Shown: positions 53,388 through 64,000 of the stretch, piece by piece | Layout of the letters: each line of letters begins with the position of its first letter | Position numbering within the stretch: the first letter of the stretch is position 1 | DNA from: Verpa conica | Taxonomy: Eukaryota > Ascomycota > Pezizomycetes > Pezizales > Morchellaceae | Length of the DNA: 64,000 nt | Reading direction: 5' to 3' | NCBI GenBank assembly: GCA_033030425.1 | Contig: JAUFSD010000010.1 | Coordinates: 434,001-498,000 of the forward strand | Made by a program: the position numbers and the translations under genes | Notes under the pieces: model-generated | What the model was told of the DNA's origin: nothing | Database searches by the model: none | The model's input: only the letters and a program-made list of their open reading frames with translations

Positions 53388-55585
53388 CAAGTGATGCTCG
53401 GGACATAGGAAGCCCCGAGACTGCAGATCCAATGCGGGAGAACTAACGTACCGGGATCCGAGAAGCTCAGCCCTTTAGTCTATCTCACCATGCACAGCTC
53501 ACTAAGGAAGCTATGATGTGGTCAGGTACTCGGCCCCGCTTCATCCACAGAATACGCGTGGCTAGCGTCTGAAGCGAGCATAAAATTGTAAAGGGTATAT
53601 GCACGGTACAGCATAGGGACCGGACCCTGGGCCAGGTTAAACGGATGGGGGATAGTACTAAGTACAGGCTCCCAAACTTCCAATTAAGCCTCTGGAATTA
53701 TCCATAAAGCCTAGGCAATACTAGTGGGCGTAGATACCTTTGGCCTAGGGACTTCCTAGTACTGACGCCCTGCGGTGTGTTGCGCCGCAATATCTATCTT
53801 GATGACCCAAAACACACTAGTACCTTACTTCGTGTACACGCACCAAACCCAAAACAGTAACCAGCCGCAGTTCGGACTTCCGAGTCCCACACTCCCCCAT
53901 TCGCAGTGATATTCGGCCAGGGGTCTATTGTTGAATTAGAACCCCCCCCTCGCCAGTGGGCTGTACTACCTAGAGTCGTAATGCAACATTAAAGCATCGT
54001 CAATAAGGATCGACATTGTTGCGGGCAGTGTAAAAGAGCAATGTCGGCCGATTAACCGACTTCCGAGATATTCCATAAGCTTGTGACGTAATAGCTAAAA
54101 TTGTCACTCAGTAATCAGGGTTAGGGTTTTAATCAGCGGATGAACCCTCCCCCCCGCCTTTGTTTCTCTTCTACCTCCGCTTCGTGTCTCGGTTCTTGGT
54201 CATCCAAAATTTAACATATTCCTTTCCAGGAAATGATGATCAAGGCTACTACCTGACGTGGAAATTCGGCCGGTGTTCGATAATAAGATTTACTAGAGGG
54301 TACGACCGTGAAACACAGGCGATAGAAACTTCAGAAACATAGAAAGAGGAAGTTGTCAGGCTAATCTAATTACAGAAAAGTAGTCTGGTTTATCCTAGAT
54401 TTATCCTACGGAAAACTAGTTTAGTGATTAAATTCAAGGCATTAGTAGACCTACTAGCGGATTTAAAACTATCAAGCCGACTGGTTAGGGTTCCAAGTTC
54501 CGGCTCGCTCGATACTTCTTATATTCGCTAGTAGCTGAAAGAACTCTGGAGATGTTGGAGACGAAAAAAACTTAAGATTACAGTAACTGTCATGCAAAGT
54601 ATTACGAAAAACATTACTATTATCCTAGTCTTGTGGCACGAGACTACTATTCTCTCTATGTTTGCTTTAAATTAACTAATTGTGAGTCGGTACCGGATAA
54701 TACAAGCAATTCTACCTATTGAAAGCACAAAAGTAACCGATCTTAAAGAGCAGTCTCATTTAATTGAAAATATACTGTTAGGAAAAGCCCAGCACAAAGT
54801 ACCTACATGAATAGCTGCCTCATATAACCCTTTATGTAAAGAAAAGGAATAAAACTACAAAAGAGTTCCTAACCGACAGCAGTATTCTCTGGGTCACCCG
54901 CCGAGGCGGGAGTCGAACCTCGAGGCATTCTCAAGGATATTATAGACTAAGAGGGCAGCGATACCGGTAGACTTGGTGGTGCTGCCCATACTTTTAGCTG
55001 GCTGGCAGGCTCCTATAAGCCGGTGTAGCGTTTCTTTGTTCGTCTTTAGGGGGGCTCCTATGCTTAAGACAACAGCCATGCCCCACTCACCTTCAAGAAA
55101 AATACACTACTATTATCCCTCGGATCTTCTCGACTTATCATCATGACCGGTTATATATGTATGTTCTTGGACTTTGCTTGTGAAATGGGAATCGGATTTA
55201 ACCCCCCATAATTGTCCTCGCCTAGCGAGTGATGTGATGTGACCCCGGGATCACTAAGAAAGAGCCCCCCTAGGCCCTAACATAGAAGTAAAGTACAAGA
55301 ATGAAATAACCCAGAATAAAAATATAAGACAAATAAAGAAGACGCAAGAAATGACTCGAGAAAAACCCCTTTGTACTAAAGAAAATAAAAAAGTAAAAAA
55401 AAAAACCCTTAAAAGAAAAATAAACAAAAATAGTGCCAAGAAGAAGAAATAAGAATGAAAAACAACTCCTTTATATACAGAGCCAACATAGGGTCACAAA
55501 ACGATATCCCACCCTCAACCCGCTCTCCCAGAGACGCCAGCCATTCGTAAGGTTGTCAGGTCAGGAGGGAAACATCTTCTCCGTG
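53388..55585. other. Gene-poor region without supported genes
   Basis: This contains a telomere-like GGGTTAGGGTTTT at 54117-54129. A 61-codon ATG ORF on the reverse strand (55079-54894) contains the sequence GGTTCGACTCC, which matches a pol III B-box, but no tRNA fold or A-box could be made around it. A-rich DNA at 55300-55450 makes a hydrophobic reverse-strand ORF that looks accidental. Confidence 0.4.
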
Positions 55586-56246
55586 TCACGGGCTGGCTGG
55601 TAACCGGACCAAATATTCTGACCCGGATATTGGCCTAGAGAGCAACTTCTTGGTCTCATAGACAGTGACGTTTGTGTTCTTAGCGCACGTCTCAATAGCC
55701 TGAGTAGAAAGCCAAGTTTGCCGAACATTTGACTCCATCCTCCTTAAAATGGACCTATAAAACCATTCCCAAATAAGCATCACTCCATCATTGACAGTAA
55801 TATCTATTATTAGAAACAAGGGGGGCTCACTCATGGTCCATATTCAGTGCCAGCGTAAAAATCTCCTTGATCCTTTCAAACCTCGCAAGCTCTTGCATTA
55901 CGTTTCTTTCTTTCATGGGCCATATAAAAGACTCTATAACCCCCCTTAATCCATGGTGTGGCTCAATACTAGATCTGAGGCAATCCAACCGCCGTGTGTA
56001 CTCGCGAAGGGGTTCGTCGATGGATGAGTTGATCTTTTGGAGCGCTGGGGATTCCTGGATTCCGTCTATATAGTCTTGTAGAGCGAGTATAAATTGTCCG
56101 AGAAGATGTAACTCGATCATGAGATGGGTGCGGGTGCTTGCTGCGCGTATTACACTTTCAAGGTAGCCGTAGGATAGGGAGGCGATTTTTGAGGCTGCAT
56201 ATACTATTATGATCACCGACGCTGCGATACCGAGGAGTTCTGCCAT
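55586..56246 (-). CDS. N-terminal-only NLR-like protein (194 aa)
   Basis: Two exons, 56246-55831 and 55754-55586, are joined by a 76-bp intron (GTGAGC..TTATAG). The frame closes with TGA. The protein, starting MAELLGIAASVIIIVYAASK, has the layout of the N-terminal domain of fungal STAND/NLR receptors: a hydrophobic first helix, then YLESVIRAASTRTHLMIELH, SFIWPMKERNVMQELARFER and IFTLALNMD. It aligns by eye with residues 1-220 of the NLR at 60333-63765 (SLKG/KWPFKETETLQKIARIER, FIFALTAD, TNATVYS), with the intron at the same place. Here the protein ends soon after TNVTVYETKKLLS, before any NACHT domain. It could be a truncated pseudogene or a functional stand-alone adaptor or decoy. Confidence 0.72.
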
Positions 56247-58941
56247 AGTGGTGGATACTTTTCTTTAAATATAAAAAAAAAATAGGGTGGCGAATGTTGT
56301 GTTTATAATCGTCGGATGGGAAAAACTTGATAAGAGTTTTGGCGACGGGTTAAAAAGGAACAGAAGGGGAGTAGCCATAAATGAGGGTTGCCTCCGATAA
56401 AACAAGGTCCACACAACGCGTATAGATGTTTATCGCGATGATGTGAGTTGTCGCACTTTTTACTACTCTCAGACCTTCCCCCCGCGCGCTTAGGTACGCC
56501 CGGTTGAAACCTTGGGGAACTTCTGTCTCCAAATGCCTTGCCGTGGTTATTGAATGTTTCTAACTCTCATGTACTTTCTATGCAGAAAATAAAACATCAT
56601 CACGAGGTGTGTTTCCTCAGTCTCCTCCAATACCTTTGTGTCCCGGGGCGCCTACACATGTGCGACACGAGCACAGACCCAGTCCCAAGAGACTGTATTG
56701 CCGCCCGAAGCAACTGTCTTTTACAAGCCGTCTTGCCTTACGCGAAGAGAGAAACGAGTTGGGTCTTCTGCCATGATTGGTCAACAGCCTTGTCCTGAGG
56801 CCGTTTTCTGGCCCGTTTCTCCTGCAAGGCTGTCAGTCTAACTTATTTCGATAGGAGCCCCTGATATCGAGTGATATCTCGTGGAGTGCAAAGCACTGTG
56901 GGGCGCATACCTATTCTTGTACCAACCTACTGCATCTACATTGCAGTTCCGAAGGTCTGGTATAAAACGCCCAGAAGGTCTGAAGTCAAGATCCTAGGCG
57001 CCCGGGAGCCCGGTACACAGGATTCTATAGAGAGTTCATTAGAGTAATAAGAGTATATATGGTTTTGATTCTCAAGAATAAGATCCTACGGTGTTCGCAA
57101 GAAAACTATGATTATAAATGTATTCGCCTCTCAAGGTAGTAGCTTATTTAGTGATCCCGTAGAATGAGGTACTGATTTCTTCTGGCTGCGTGCATAAAAC
57201 CCCTGAATTTCCTAAGCCTTTCCGTTCGGAGCAGCTCCGGGAGTACAAACGATCATACACAGCTTTCCCGGGAGAGTAACGCTACATGCCCTGTGAATTT
57301 CCCAAGGGTTTGGAGATCCGGAGGGCTCCGGGAAAACCTATCTCCCAACTTGGAAAATATTGCATTAGCCCCACATGCAAGAAAGGGGTGGTACAAGTTC
57401 TCTTGGAGATGTCTTACCCAGTTTCTACTACAATTCAGTGTTCACTGGCTTGAATATTGCCATTGCGCACTTTTTCTAAACACCTTTCTATTCGCTAGTG
57501 AAGGTGACTTTTCACAACGCCGGGATTTACCCAGTGAAGATTACGGATCCACTTGAACCTGTCTGTTCCTAGTAGTGAACGTGTAAAGTGAACACCTGCC
57601 AACAGGATCGACAATCTCCTACACATGTTTCGGTGGCTCAGGAGTACCTCGTGGAGAGGATCGCCTTGGTCACATCATCAGCCCCCTCGGCCAAGCCAAC
57701 AAGACACCTAACGGTACCCTTGCCTACTCGAGTCAGACCGTGTATCCGAAATAAAAAAAAACAAGATAAAAAAACTGACAGAAAGAAAGAAAGAAAGTGA
57801 TTGACCGACTTAGCCAATCGAGAGACTTAGCAAGTGTCTTTGATTTTCAAATATCAAAGGCTTGGTCCGAGTACTGCGACATTAACGGCGTCACTATACA
57901 CAGGCCCTAAACGGGCACCGGAACCAACCTGAACCCCCCTGGGGGGGTTATATGTCTACAAATTATTCCACGGCATCTTCCTGAGATTAACCTGACCTTG
58001 GAGAGACATAAATTTCCCAAACAACATTGATTGAAACCGGGACGCTAGGTGAGGTTTCGCATAGCATCGGGCTCATGTTTAGTAGGGCTGCGCTGGGTGA
58101 AGTTACTATACGCGATGGTATCACGTGGGCCTGCAGTAGTTGGATTCCAAAGTGGTAAATGGGATGTTGTAAATGACGTAGGTACCGGTGGGGTCCCTAT
58201 GGCGCGTGAGGTGTTTGAGTCGAATTGCTGTTAATTAAAGTGCTACACTTTGATATAGCAGAGTTGAGACATGTACCCGCATCTCTTCGTGGGGGCGTTG
58301 GTAATATTTATGATTGGATAGACTGATCTGAGAAGAGGGGTTTGTTAGTATCAAGCGTGATACAGTCTCACGGATGGGACAGTACATGTGGTTGGTAGAA
58401 GAATCATTAGAAGTAGTGGTTGCTTCTCTGGCATGGAGATATCTCGGTGAGACACTACCGTAGCAGATATCAAGAACCGCAGTTTAATGCGGTTGAATAT
58501 GCTGCCGGACGTAACTGGGTGAGACAGTACGAAGAGGGGATATATCTGCATGTACTGTAGTTATCTAGTTACATGCAGTCAAGATGAGCGTTGGGTTTTT
58601 GACAGGCTAATTTTACTACCCTGGATTGAACCATCCTCTGTTGGCAGAAGAGTACTCATTTATCTTAACAGTGTCTCTGACTTAATTAGTGGAGGGGGCT
58701 CCGAATAATTTGGGTCAGGGTTAGGGTTTCTTGGGACTTTCCACTAGAACTCCCATACCCAACGTCAGCTTGTAGAATGAAGTCCATCCACCATCATCTG
58801 TTCGTATCAAAGAACTATCTTCAATATTCTACACCTCTACTGAATCTAAGGTAAAGGATCTTAATACTAAAGTTTTACCAAAATGGTAAGTATTCCAACT
58901 CGCGTTTCTAGTATTTGGAACTGGTGGTCTATACCACATCC
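56247..58941. other. Gene-poor region without supported genes
   Basis: I see no gene. A GAAA microsatellite lies at 57779-57797 and a telomere-like GGGTTAGGGTTTC at 58718-58730. ORFs are short and scattered over all frames. Confidence 0.4.
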
Positions 58942-59460
58942 CTAGAACCCACTCTGCTGCTTCTCAAGGTAAGATCTATCAATGCTAACACACACCTTGA
59001 GGTTCTCGCCGAAGATCTTCTGAATCCTTCCCCTGCCACAGAGCGTAGGCGTCACAAGCTCAAAGTACGTTCCAATCACCCTCCACTCAACATCATCCAT
59101 CCAGTGCAGAACCATATCTAACCTCAAGTAACTAAACATGTCAATAGACTCTTGTCCCAACTCCCCGCTCATACTTTATGGACGTCAAATGCCCTGGCTG
59201 CATGCAGATCACGGTTGTCTACTCCCATGTTCAGACCATCGTCATCTGTGGTTCCTGTGCGGTAATTCTTTGTAAACCTACCGGTGGAAAAGGGAGGCTT
59301 ACGGAAGGTTGTGGATATAGAATGAAATAGAGATGGGCTAGGGGGGGCTTTTAGTTCGGATTCATAAAGTTTAGATATCTCTCGTAAGTAGCGAACCTCA
59401 TAGAGGCCTTTCACTTGGCTTTTAACCTCGTAATTGTCCAGGTGCCCCAGATTTCTTCGT
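58942..59460 (-). pseudogene. Frameshifted coding remnant of unknown family
   Basis: Two abutting reverse-strand frames look protein-like and appear to be one former exon. The upstream part has IRRNLGHLDNYEVKSQVKGL and ends at [12 protein letters not shown] (stop near 59169). The downstream part starts in another frame directly after with [20 protein letters not shown], then LHWMDDVEWRVIGTYFELVT and RIQKIFGENLKV (stop at 58942). A splice-like acceptor (CCTCCAG) at the upstream end and a GTGTGTG donor after NLK suggest an internal exon. I do not recognise the family. An overlooked intron could also explain the frame change. Confidence 0.4.
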
Positions 59461-59564
59461 ATATCCTGGAGGCACAAGAAGGTATACTATAGTCAAAAAG
59501 AAATGCCTATTTACGTATGAGGGATCGATATTGGTGGTGGTTAAGAGAGAGTTTCTATAGCTCA

Positions 59565-59621
59565 CGTGATCCGTTGTGTACTTATGATTAATTCATTCAT
59601 TCATTCATTCGTGATTCGTTG
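59565..59621 (+). mobile_element. Short non-LTR retrotransposon tail (33 bp) with 12-bp target-site duplication
   Basis: Bases 59577-59609 read TGTACTTATGATTAATTC followed by ATTC repeats. Direct repeats flank them: CGTGATCCGTTG at 59565-59576 and CGTGATTCGTTG at 59610-59621 (11 of 12). It has the same tail as the copies at 2648 and 38038 but one more ATTC unit. Confidence 0.77.
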
Positions 59622-60332
59622 TCAGCTTTTTCTGAACCTTTGCGGATAATTATTGCTGCGATGGTTAATGCAAGGGCTTCAGTCATTTTAATTTTTCAGA
59701 AGTATCAATTATTACCGCTATCTACGCTAGTCTAAATGCAGCAAAGGCTATTACATGAGCACCCAACAGGGTAACTCCGTGCGTACAACAATTTTATTGC
59801 CATGTCCTGTTTAGGAATCTCCGGTATTGTTATAATAGTATTACCCATGGAAAAGCAGAAGTACAAGAATAGATATCAGTATTAATACTACTGATTATGT
59901 GGGCTTTACTGTATTTCATTATAATGGGAGCGGGTATATCGTTCGCTAGCTAATTTCTATAGACACCGACCTCAAATATAGACTTTTAGGAAAACTCACG
60001 TCTATATCGCTGCAAGCTTCATTAACTGGAAGCCTATAACCCACTTATCACTTGAAAAATAACTTAATATAACTGCTGCTGATGAGAATATAGGTAAAGG
60101 TGGCTTATATGGATGGGGAGTTTGTTTAAATAGTAAAAGCAGAACAAAACTAACAATCGAATAATGACTTAAAGTATAATTAAAATTAGAAACAGAACAT
60201 AATGCATAAAACTTATGTCTATCTTTCCCCTTCTGCGTCTTCCCCTGCACTTTCCTCCTGTAGGTCCCCCCATCCCCATTCTCTATCTACATTTTTCTCT
60301 TCGTCCTTCACCTCACCTCCTCCTCTTATCAC
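59622..60332. other. Intergenic region and 3' UTR of the NLR gene
   Basis: No gene is supported; the small reverse ORF at 60250-60002 is AT-rich and lies in the probable 3' flank of the NLR. Confidence 0.4.
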
Positions 60333-63300
60333 TTAAGTAGATATATTCAGAGATTGAAATACTTCTAGACTTCCACAAAGTGCTGCCCAGCTCCCATTCT
60401 TGTTAAGAGCAGAGACATCAGTCCCATGTTCAATAAAAGCGCGGACTACTCCCTTTTTCCCATACCGTGCGGCCAGATGCAGTGCAGTATCCCCATATTT
60501 GTTAGGAGTGGATATATCTGACCCGTGCTGGAGAAGGATTCGGACCGCCTCTTCATTCCCGTATTGTGCCGCCAGGTGTAGTACCGTATCGCCATCTTTT
60601 GTGAGTGTAGATAGATCGGCCTCACTAGCATGTTCAAGGAGAATCAGAACTGTCGCATCATCCTTATCCCTTACTGCCATATGAAGTATATTACTACCAT
60701 ATGCCCCAATATCAGACATATCCGCCCCACTCTCAACAAGAAGTTTAATCATTTCCCTCTCTCGGAAAATTACTGCCTGGTGTAGTACCGTCCCAACAAG
60801 TCTGCTGCGAACAGATAAATCTGCCCCGTTCTCAACGAGGATACGGGCCGCTGAATGGTTCCTAGCCATAAGTGCCCAGTGCAGCCCAGTACTCCCGCTT
60901 GCATCACGAATATTTAAATTAACCCCTGCTTCGACAAAGCACCGGAGCGCTTCATCGTTTCTAAATGTTATTGCATTTTCCATTGCCGTTGTGCCATACC
61001 AGGCACGGGCAGAAACATCGGCCCCCCTGTTGATAAGAAGTCGGATTATTGCTTTATTCTTACTGCGTACCGCTACGTGAAGCGCACTATCCCCAATATC
61101 GTCAATGGCAGATATATCAGCCCCATTCTCAATTAGAACCTGGACTGTTTCTTCGTTATTTGATACTGCATAATGTAACGCCGTAGACCCATTTCTATCA
61201 AGAGAAGATATATCAGCCCCTTTCTCAAGAAGGAACTGTGCTAGCCTCCACCGACCGAACTTCGCAGCGAAATGCAGCGGATACATCAAGGGAGCTGAGT
61301 CCTTGTCAGGAGAAGAAATATCAAATCCTTTCTCAATAAGTCGTTGCACAACTGCTTTGTGCCCTATCTCACATGCTATGGATAGTGGAGACTTAGTTGG
61401 TACACTCCCCTGTGTAATAATGGACTCGGGAAATGCTCTATAAGGAAAACACGAAGAAGCTTGGCGCCACGACGATATTATGCCTGGGCTCTCGAGAAAT
61501 CTGAGGAAGCTATCTGCCGATAGACTTTCATCGCAACAGCTTAAGTGTAATGAAAAATACTGTGCTGCATAACACAGAAATGGATATTGGATAAGTCGCT
61601 CATGAATTGACATGCAGTCTTGCGTGAAGACATTGAATGAAAGATAGGTGGTACAAGCTATGGCGAGTTTGAAATCCGTATTTGGAACGATATAGTTTTC
61701 GACGAGGTATTCTTTGACAGTATAGTGTGCAAGTCGAATGGTATCAGTATCCATATCAATCGTGACCAGACCAGCACAAACTTCGAGTAGTGTAGCCCTA
61801 TCCGGTAAATCAAGCTCGTCAAGTTCGTAACGATTTGGTTCCACAGATACTGCTACCCGGATTTCTTCAACGGTAAGAATCCTTGCAGCCTTAATAAGCC
61901 ATAAGAGAACTTTTAACGCTAGGTCAATACTACTCTTACTTTGTTGGTTGATGCTCTGGATAGCCCTATCGTACGTCGGGTTAAGGGGTCTTTCTTCGGT
62001 AGATGATTTTCTGATTTTATCAAGGGCTATAAGCACCTGTTTGGCGGAGGTTTGTTGGCAGATATATTCGACGTGAAAGCGAACCAGTAAGAACCTATAT
62101 TCACTTAAAATCTAAAGGTATTATAAAGGCCAATCGGCAATACTTACATCCCTTCTGCGCATCCTACTAACTCATCTACGATTCTATCCATGCATTTACT
62201 CTGCTGAATAAGACGCCGTGCTCGCCGGTTCTCGCCAATCTTCTCCTTGACGTATGTCCTAATATCCCCTTCCTGTGCATATATCTCAACTTTCCCTGCG
62301 TTGGAGAAGCAATCCTGGATATCTTCCGGGTATGGCCGACTGGTGATGAAAAGACGCATAGTGCTCTCCGTCCCCATACGCTCAAAAAGTGGAAGCAGCT
62401 CGCTCCGCTGCTCCTCACCACATTCGTCCAATGCGTCGAAGATGAGAAAAACTTGAGGGAATAATTTCTGAGTCTCCTGAAGAGCCATATAGAGATCTTC
62501 CAAGGTAAAGCTTTTTTTTTCACGAGAGCATTTATCGTACAACTGTTCAATCCCGATGGGGAGTTGATCTAACCGACAGACAAGTTGTTTTACAAGACTA
62601 GCGAGGATATTGGTAGGCTGTTGTTGAATTTGATCACTGTAATCAAAATATATGTATGCTATTCCGTGTTTCTTTGTTTGCGCCAGAGCTTCGAAATGAT
62701 CTATCACCAAAGAGCTAAAATGCACCCGAGACTTTAGCTGTAGTACTTTTCTCTACGTTCAAGTAGCATATATACCTTAAAAATGTTTTCCCCGCCCCCG
62801 CTACGTAAAAATTCTCATGAGCATTAAATTAAAGCCTTGGAAGGGAAATGTTTGGGCACTTACGAATACCATAACCACAAAGTATATTAGAATCAGAATC
62901 CTGCTTGGCCCACTTCTGAAATCCTGGTAATTCGAAGATCCATCCACCTGTATTCTTCTGTCTTTTTTTACTGATTTCCACGTGCTTTGTGTCAAAAGCC
63001 CCCGGGTATAACCACTCTAGGATATCCTTACGTTTTTCAGCTAGAGTTATATGTATGAGCCTTAAATCCTTCTCCATTGCGTAAAGGTAATCTGAAAATA
63101 GCACCTACTTAAACGCGTTTCCTCTTTGACTGTAGTATCTGCCTTGATAGCCCCTTGAAGACTGTAGACTGTAGCGTTTGTATCACGAGTAACGATATCT
63201 ATATCGTGAACAAATCTATCTATCTCCTGAATGGCAAGGTCCACGCCCCGGATATATGCTTCAATAGCCTTTGAAAGGGCACTTCCTTAGATCAGTATAA

Positions 63301-63765
63301 ATAATTCTATAGGGGTGTCGAAGTCTTGATGTTGAGGTCCACTCACAGCTGGTCAGCGGTCAAGGCAAATATAAATAAACTTTTATGGCGTTCTATTCGT
63401 GCGATTTTTTGTAACGTTTCCGTTTCTTTAAATGGCCATTTTAGGTTGTCTATCAGCCCTTTGAGTCCATCCCTAGTCCCTAGTTTTGACTGGAGTTCAG
63501 TTAGGTCCTTCATACACCCCTCGATTGGGCCCCCTTTCTCGTTGAGCCTTTGAATCGCTGTCGACTGTGCCCCGGGTTTATCGATATGGTCTTGTAGGGT
63601 GGTAAGGACTCTTGCGAGTGAGCTTAGTTCATAAACTAGATCCTTGCAGTCTTTCGATGCTCGCTTGACTCCCCCGATGTAGTCGTATCCCATGGCAGTT
63701 AACTTTCCAGTAAGCTGTATCAAAGCAATAATATTCACAGCAAGTCCGATGCTTTCAAGAGCCAT
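60333..63765 (-). CDS. NLR-type receptor: helical N-terminal domain, NACHT ATPase, ankyrin repeats (1048 aa)
   Basis: Six exons: 63765-63347, 63281-63105, 63060-62864, 62800-62776, 62714-62148 and 62094-60333; phases close throughout. ATG 63765 begins MALESIGLAVNIIALIQLTG, the N-terminal fungal NLR domain (to about residue 200). ILEWLYPGAFDTKH and TGGWIFELPGFQKWA lead into the NACHT domain: Walker A GIPGAGKT (263-270) and Walker B VFLIFDALDE (361-370), then LFITSRPYPEDI and a winged-helix region with RLAHYTVKEYL. From about residue 695 come ten ankyrin repeats plus a partial one (TALHLAARYGKKGVV type). Such proteins act in fungal nonself recognition and incompatibility, with ankyrins as sensor. 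The fourth exon is only 25 bp and carries the P-loop. The second intron (44 bp) is the least certain junction. Confidence 0.88.
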
Positions 63766-64000
63766 CACTTTGAGCGTTCTAGGGCCAGGGAGTGTTGGTG
63801 TGTGGTGGGTTTGTTCTTCTGCTGAATATGGAGTGGGGAGGTTGACTCTAGGCTCCGTTCTTGTGCGACCATGTATGCACGGGATTCAGCTCGCAGTATT
63901 GTATGTACCTACACGTACCGTAGTAATTGTGATAAGTGGTCGGTCACACAGGCGATCTAAATAGACTTCGGGCGTTCTGAGGGCTTTGTGCCGGTATTGG

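Noticed and set aside
54894..55079. pol III B-box-like GGTTCGACTCC (possible tRNA or SINE) and overlapping 61-codon ORF
   Set aside because: The T-arm stem, acceptor stem and A-box do not form around the box, and the ORF has no recognisable family. Neither reading is well supported.
55254..55439. Hydrophobic reverse-strand ORF that looks like a membrane peptide
   Set aside because: It is the complement of A-rich DNA with no ATG-context, promoter or homologue evidence.
1..64000. CRISPR arrays, bacterial operons, riboswitches and prophage features
   Set aside because: The window is eukaryotic (spliced genes). No regularly spaced repeat-spacer pattern was seen.

Overview
The window looks like a gene-sparse stretch of a filamentous ascomycete nuclear genome, perhaps a Pezizomycete (truffle/morel-like). 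Genes have short introns (about 41-76 bp, GT..AG, often with a CTAAC/CTAAT branch site), type II TATA boxes precede some genes, TTAGGG-type motifs are scattered, and several families are typical of Pezizomycotina. The lineage is an inference from these traits, not from a database match.

Layout. 0-2.3 kb: the C-terminal end of a PCNA-binding protein, then a five-exon gene for a small membrane protein. 2.3-8.3 kb: gene-poor, with one very short retrotransposon tail. 8.3-11.6 kb: a large single-pass membrane protein with Ala-Pro-Lys-Val-Glu repeats. 11.6-16.6 kb: a long intergenic region rich in pyrimidine/purine tracts. 16.6-20.9 kb: an eight-exon fusion of a GMC oxidoreductase and an alpha/beta hydrolase. 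20.9-32.9 kb: an island of TA-flanked inverted-repeat elements, two small hypothetical ORFs and a decayed FMN-dependent hydroxyacid dehydrogenase. 32.9-34.8 kb: a secreted rhamnogalacturonase-like GH28 enzyme. 38-43.7 kb: a dead ankyrin gene, a protein kinase with a helical N-terminal region and, divergently, an RtcB-type RNA ligase. 43.9-46.4 kb: a duplicated segment carrying miniature elements and a dead CreA-type zinc finger. 49-50 kb: a membrane protein of DUF6601 type. 51.5-53.3 kb: a secreted type-B carboxylesterase. 55.6-63.8 kb: an N-terminal-only NLR-like protein and a full NLR (N-terminal domain, NACHT, ankyrin repeats).

The genes fall into three themes: secreted or lipid-directed catabolism (rhamnogalacturonase, carboxylesterase, GMC-hydrolase), nonself-recognition or signalling proteins (kinase, truncated NLR, full NLR, ankyrin relic), and RNA repair (RtcB). 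No gene cluster for a single pathway is evident. The divergent kinase/RtcB pair is the most suggestive functional pairing.

Several genes had to be rebuilt from exons by reading splice sites and checking phase. All reconstructed models close in frame, but no transcript evidence was available. Family names rest on remembered motifs.
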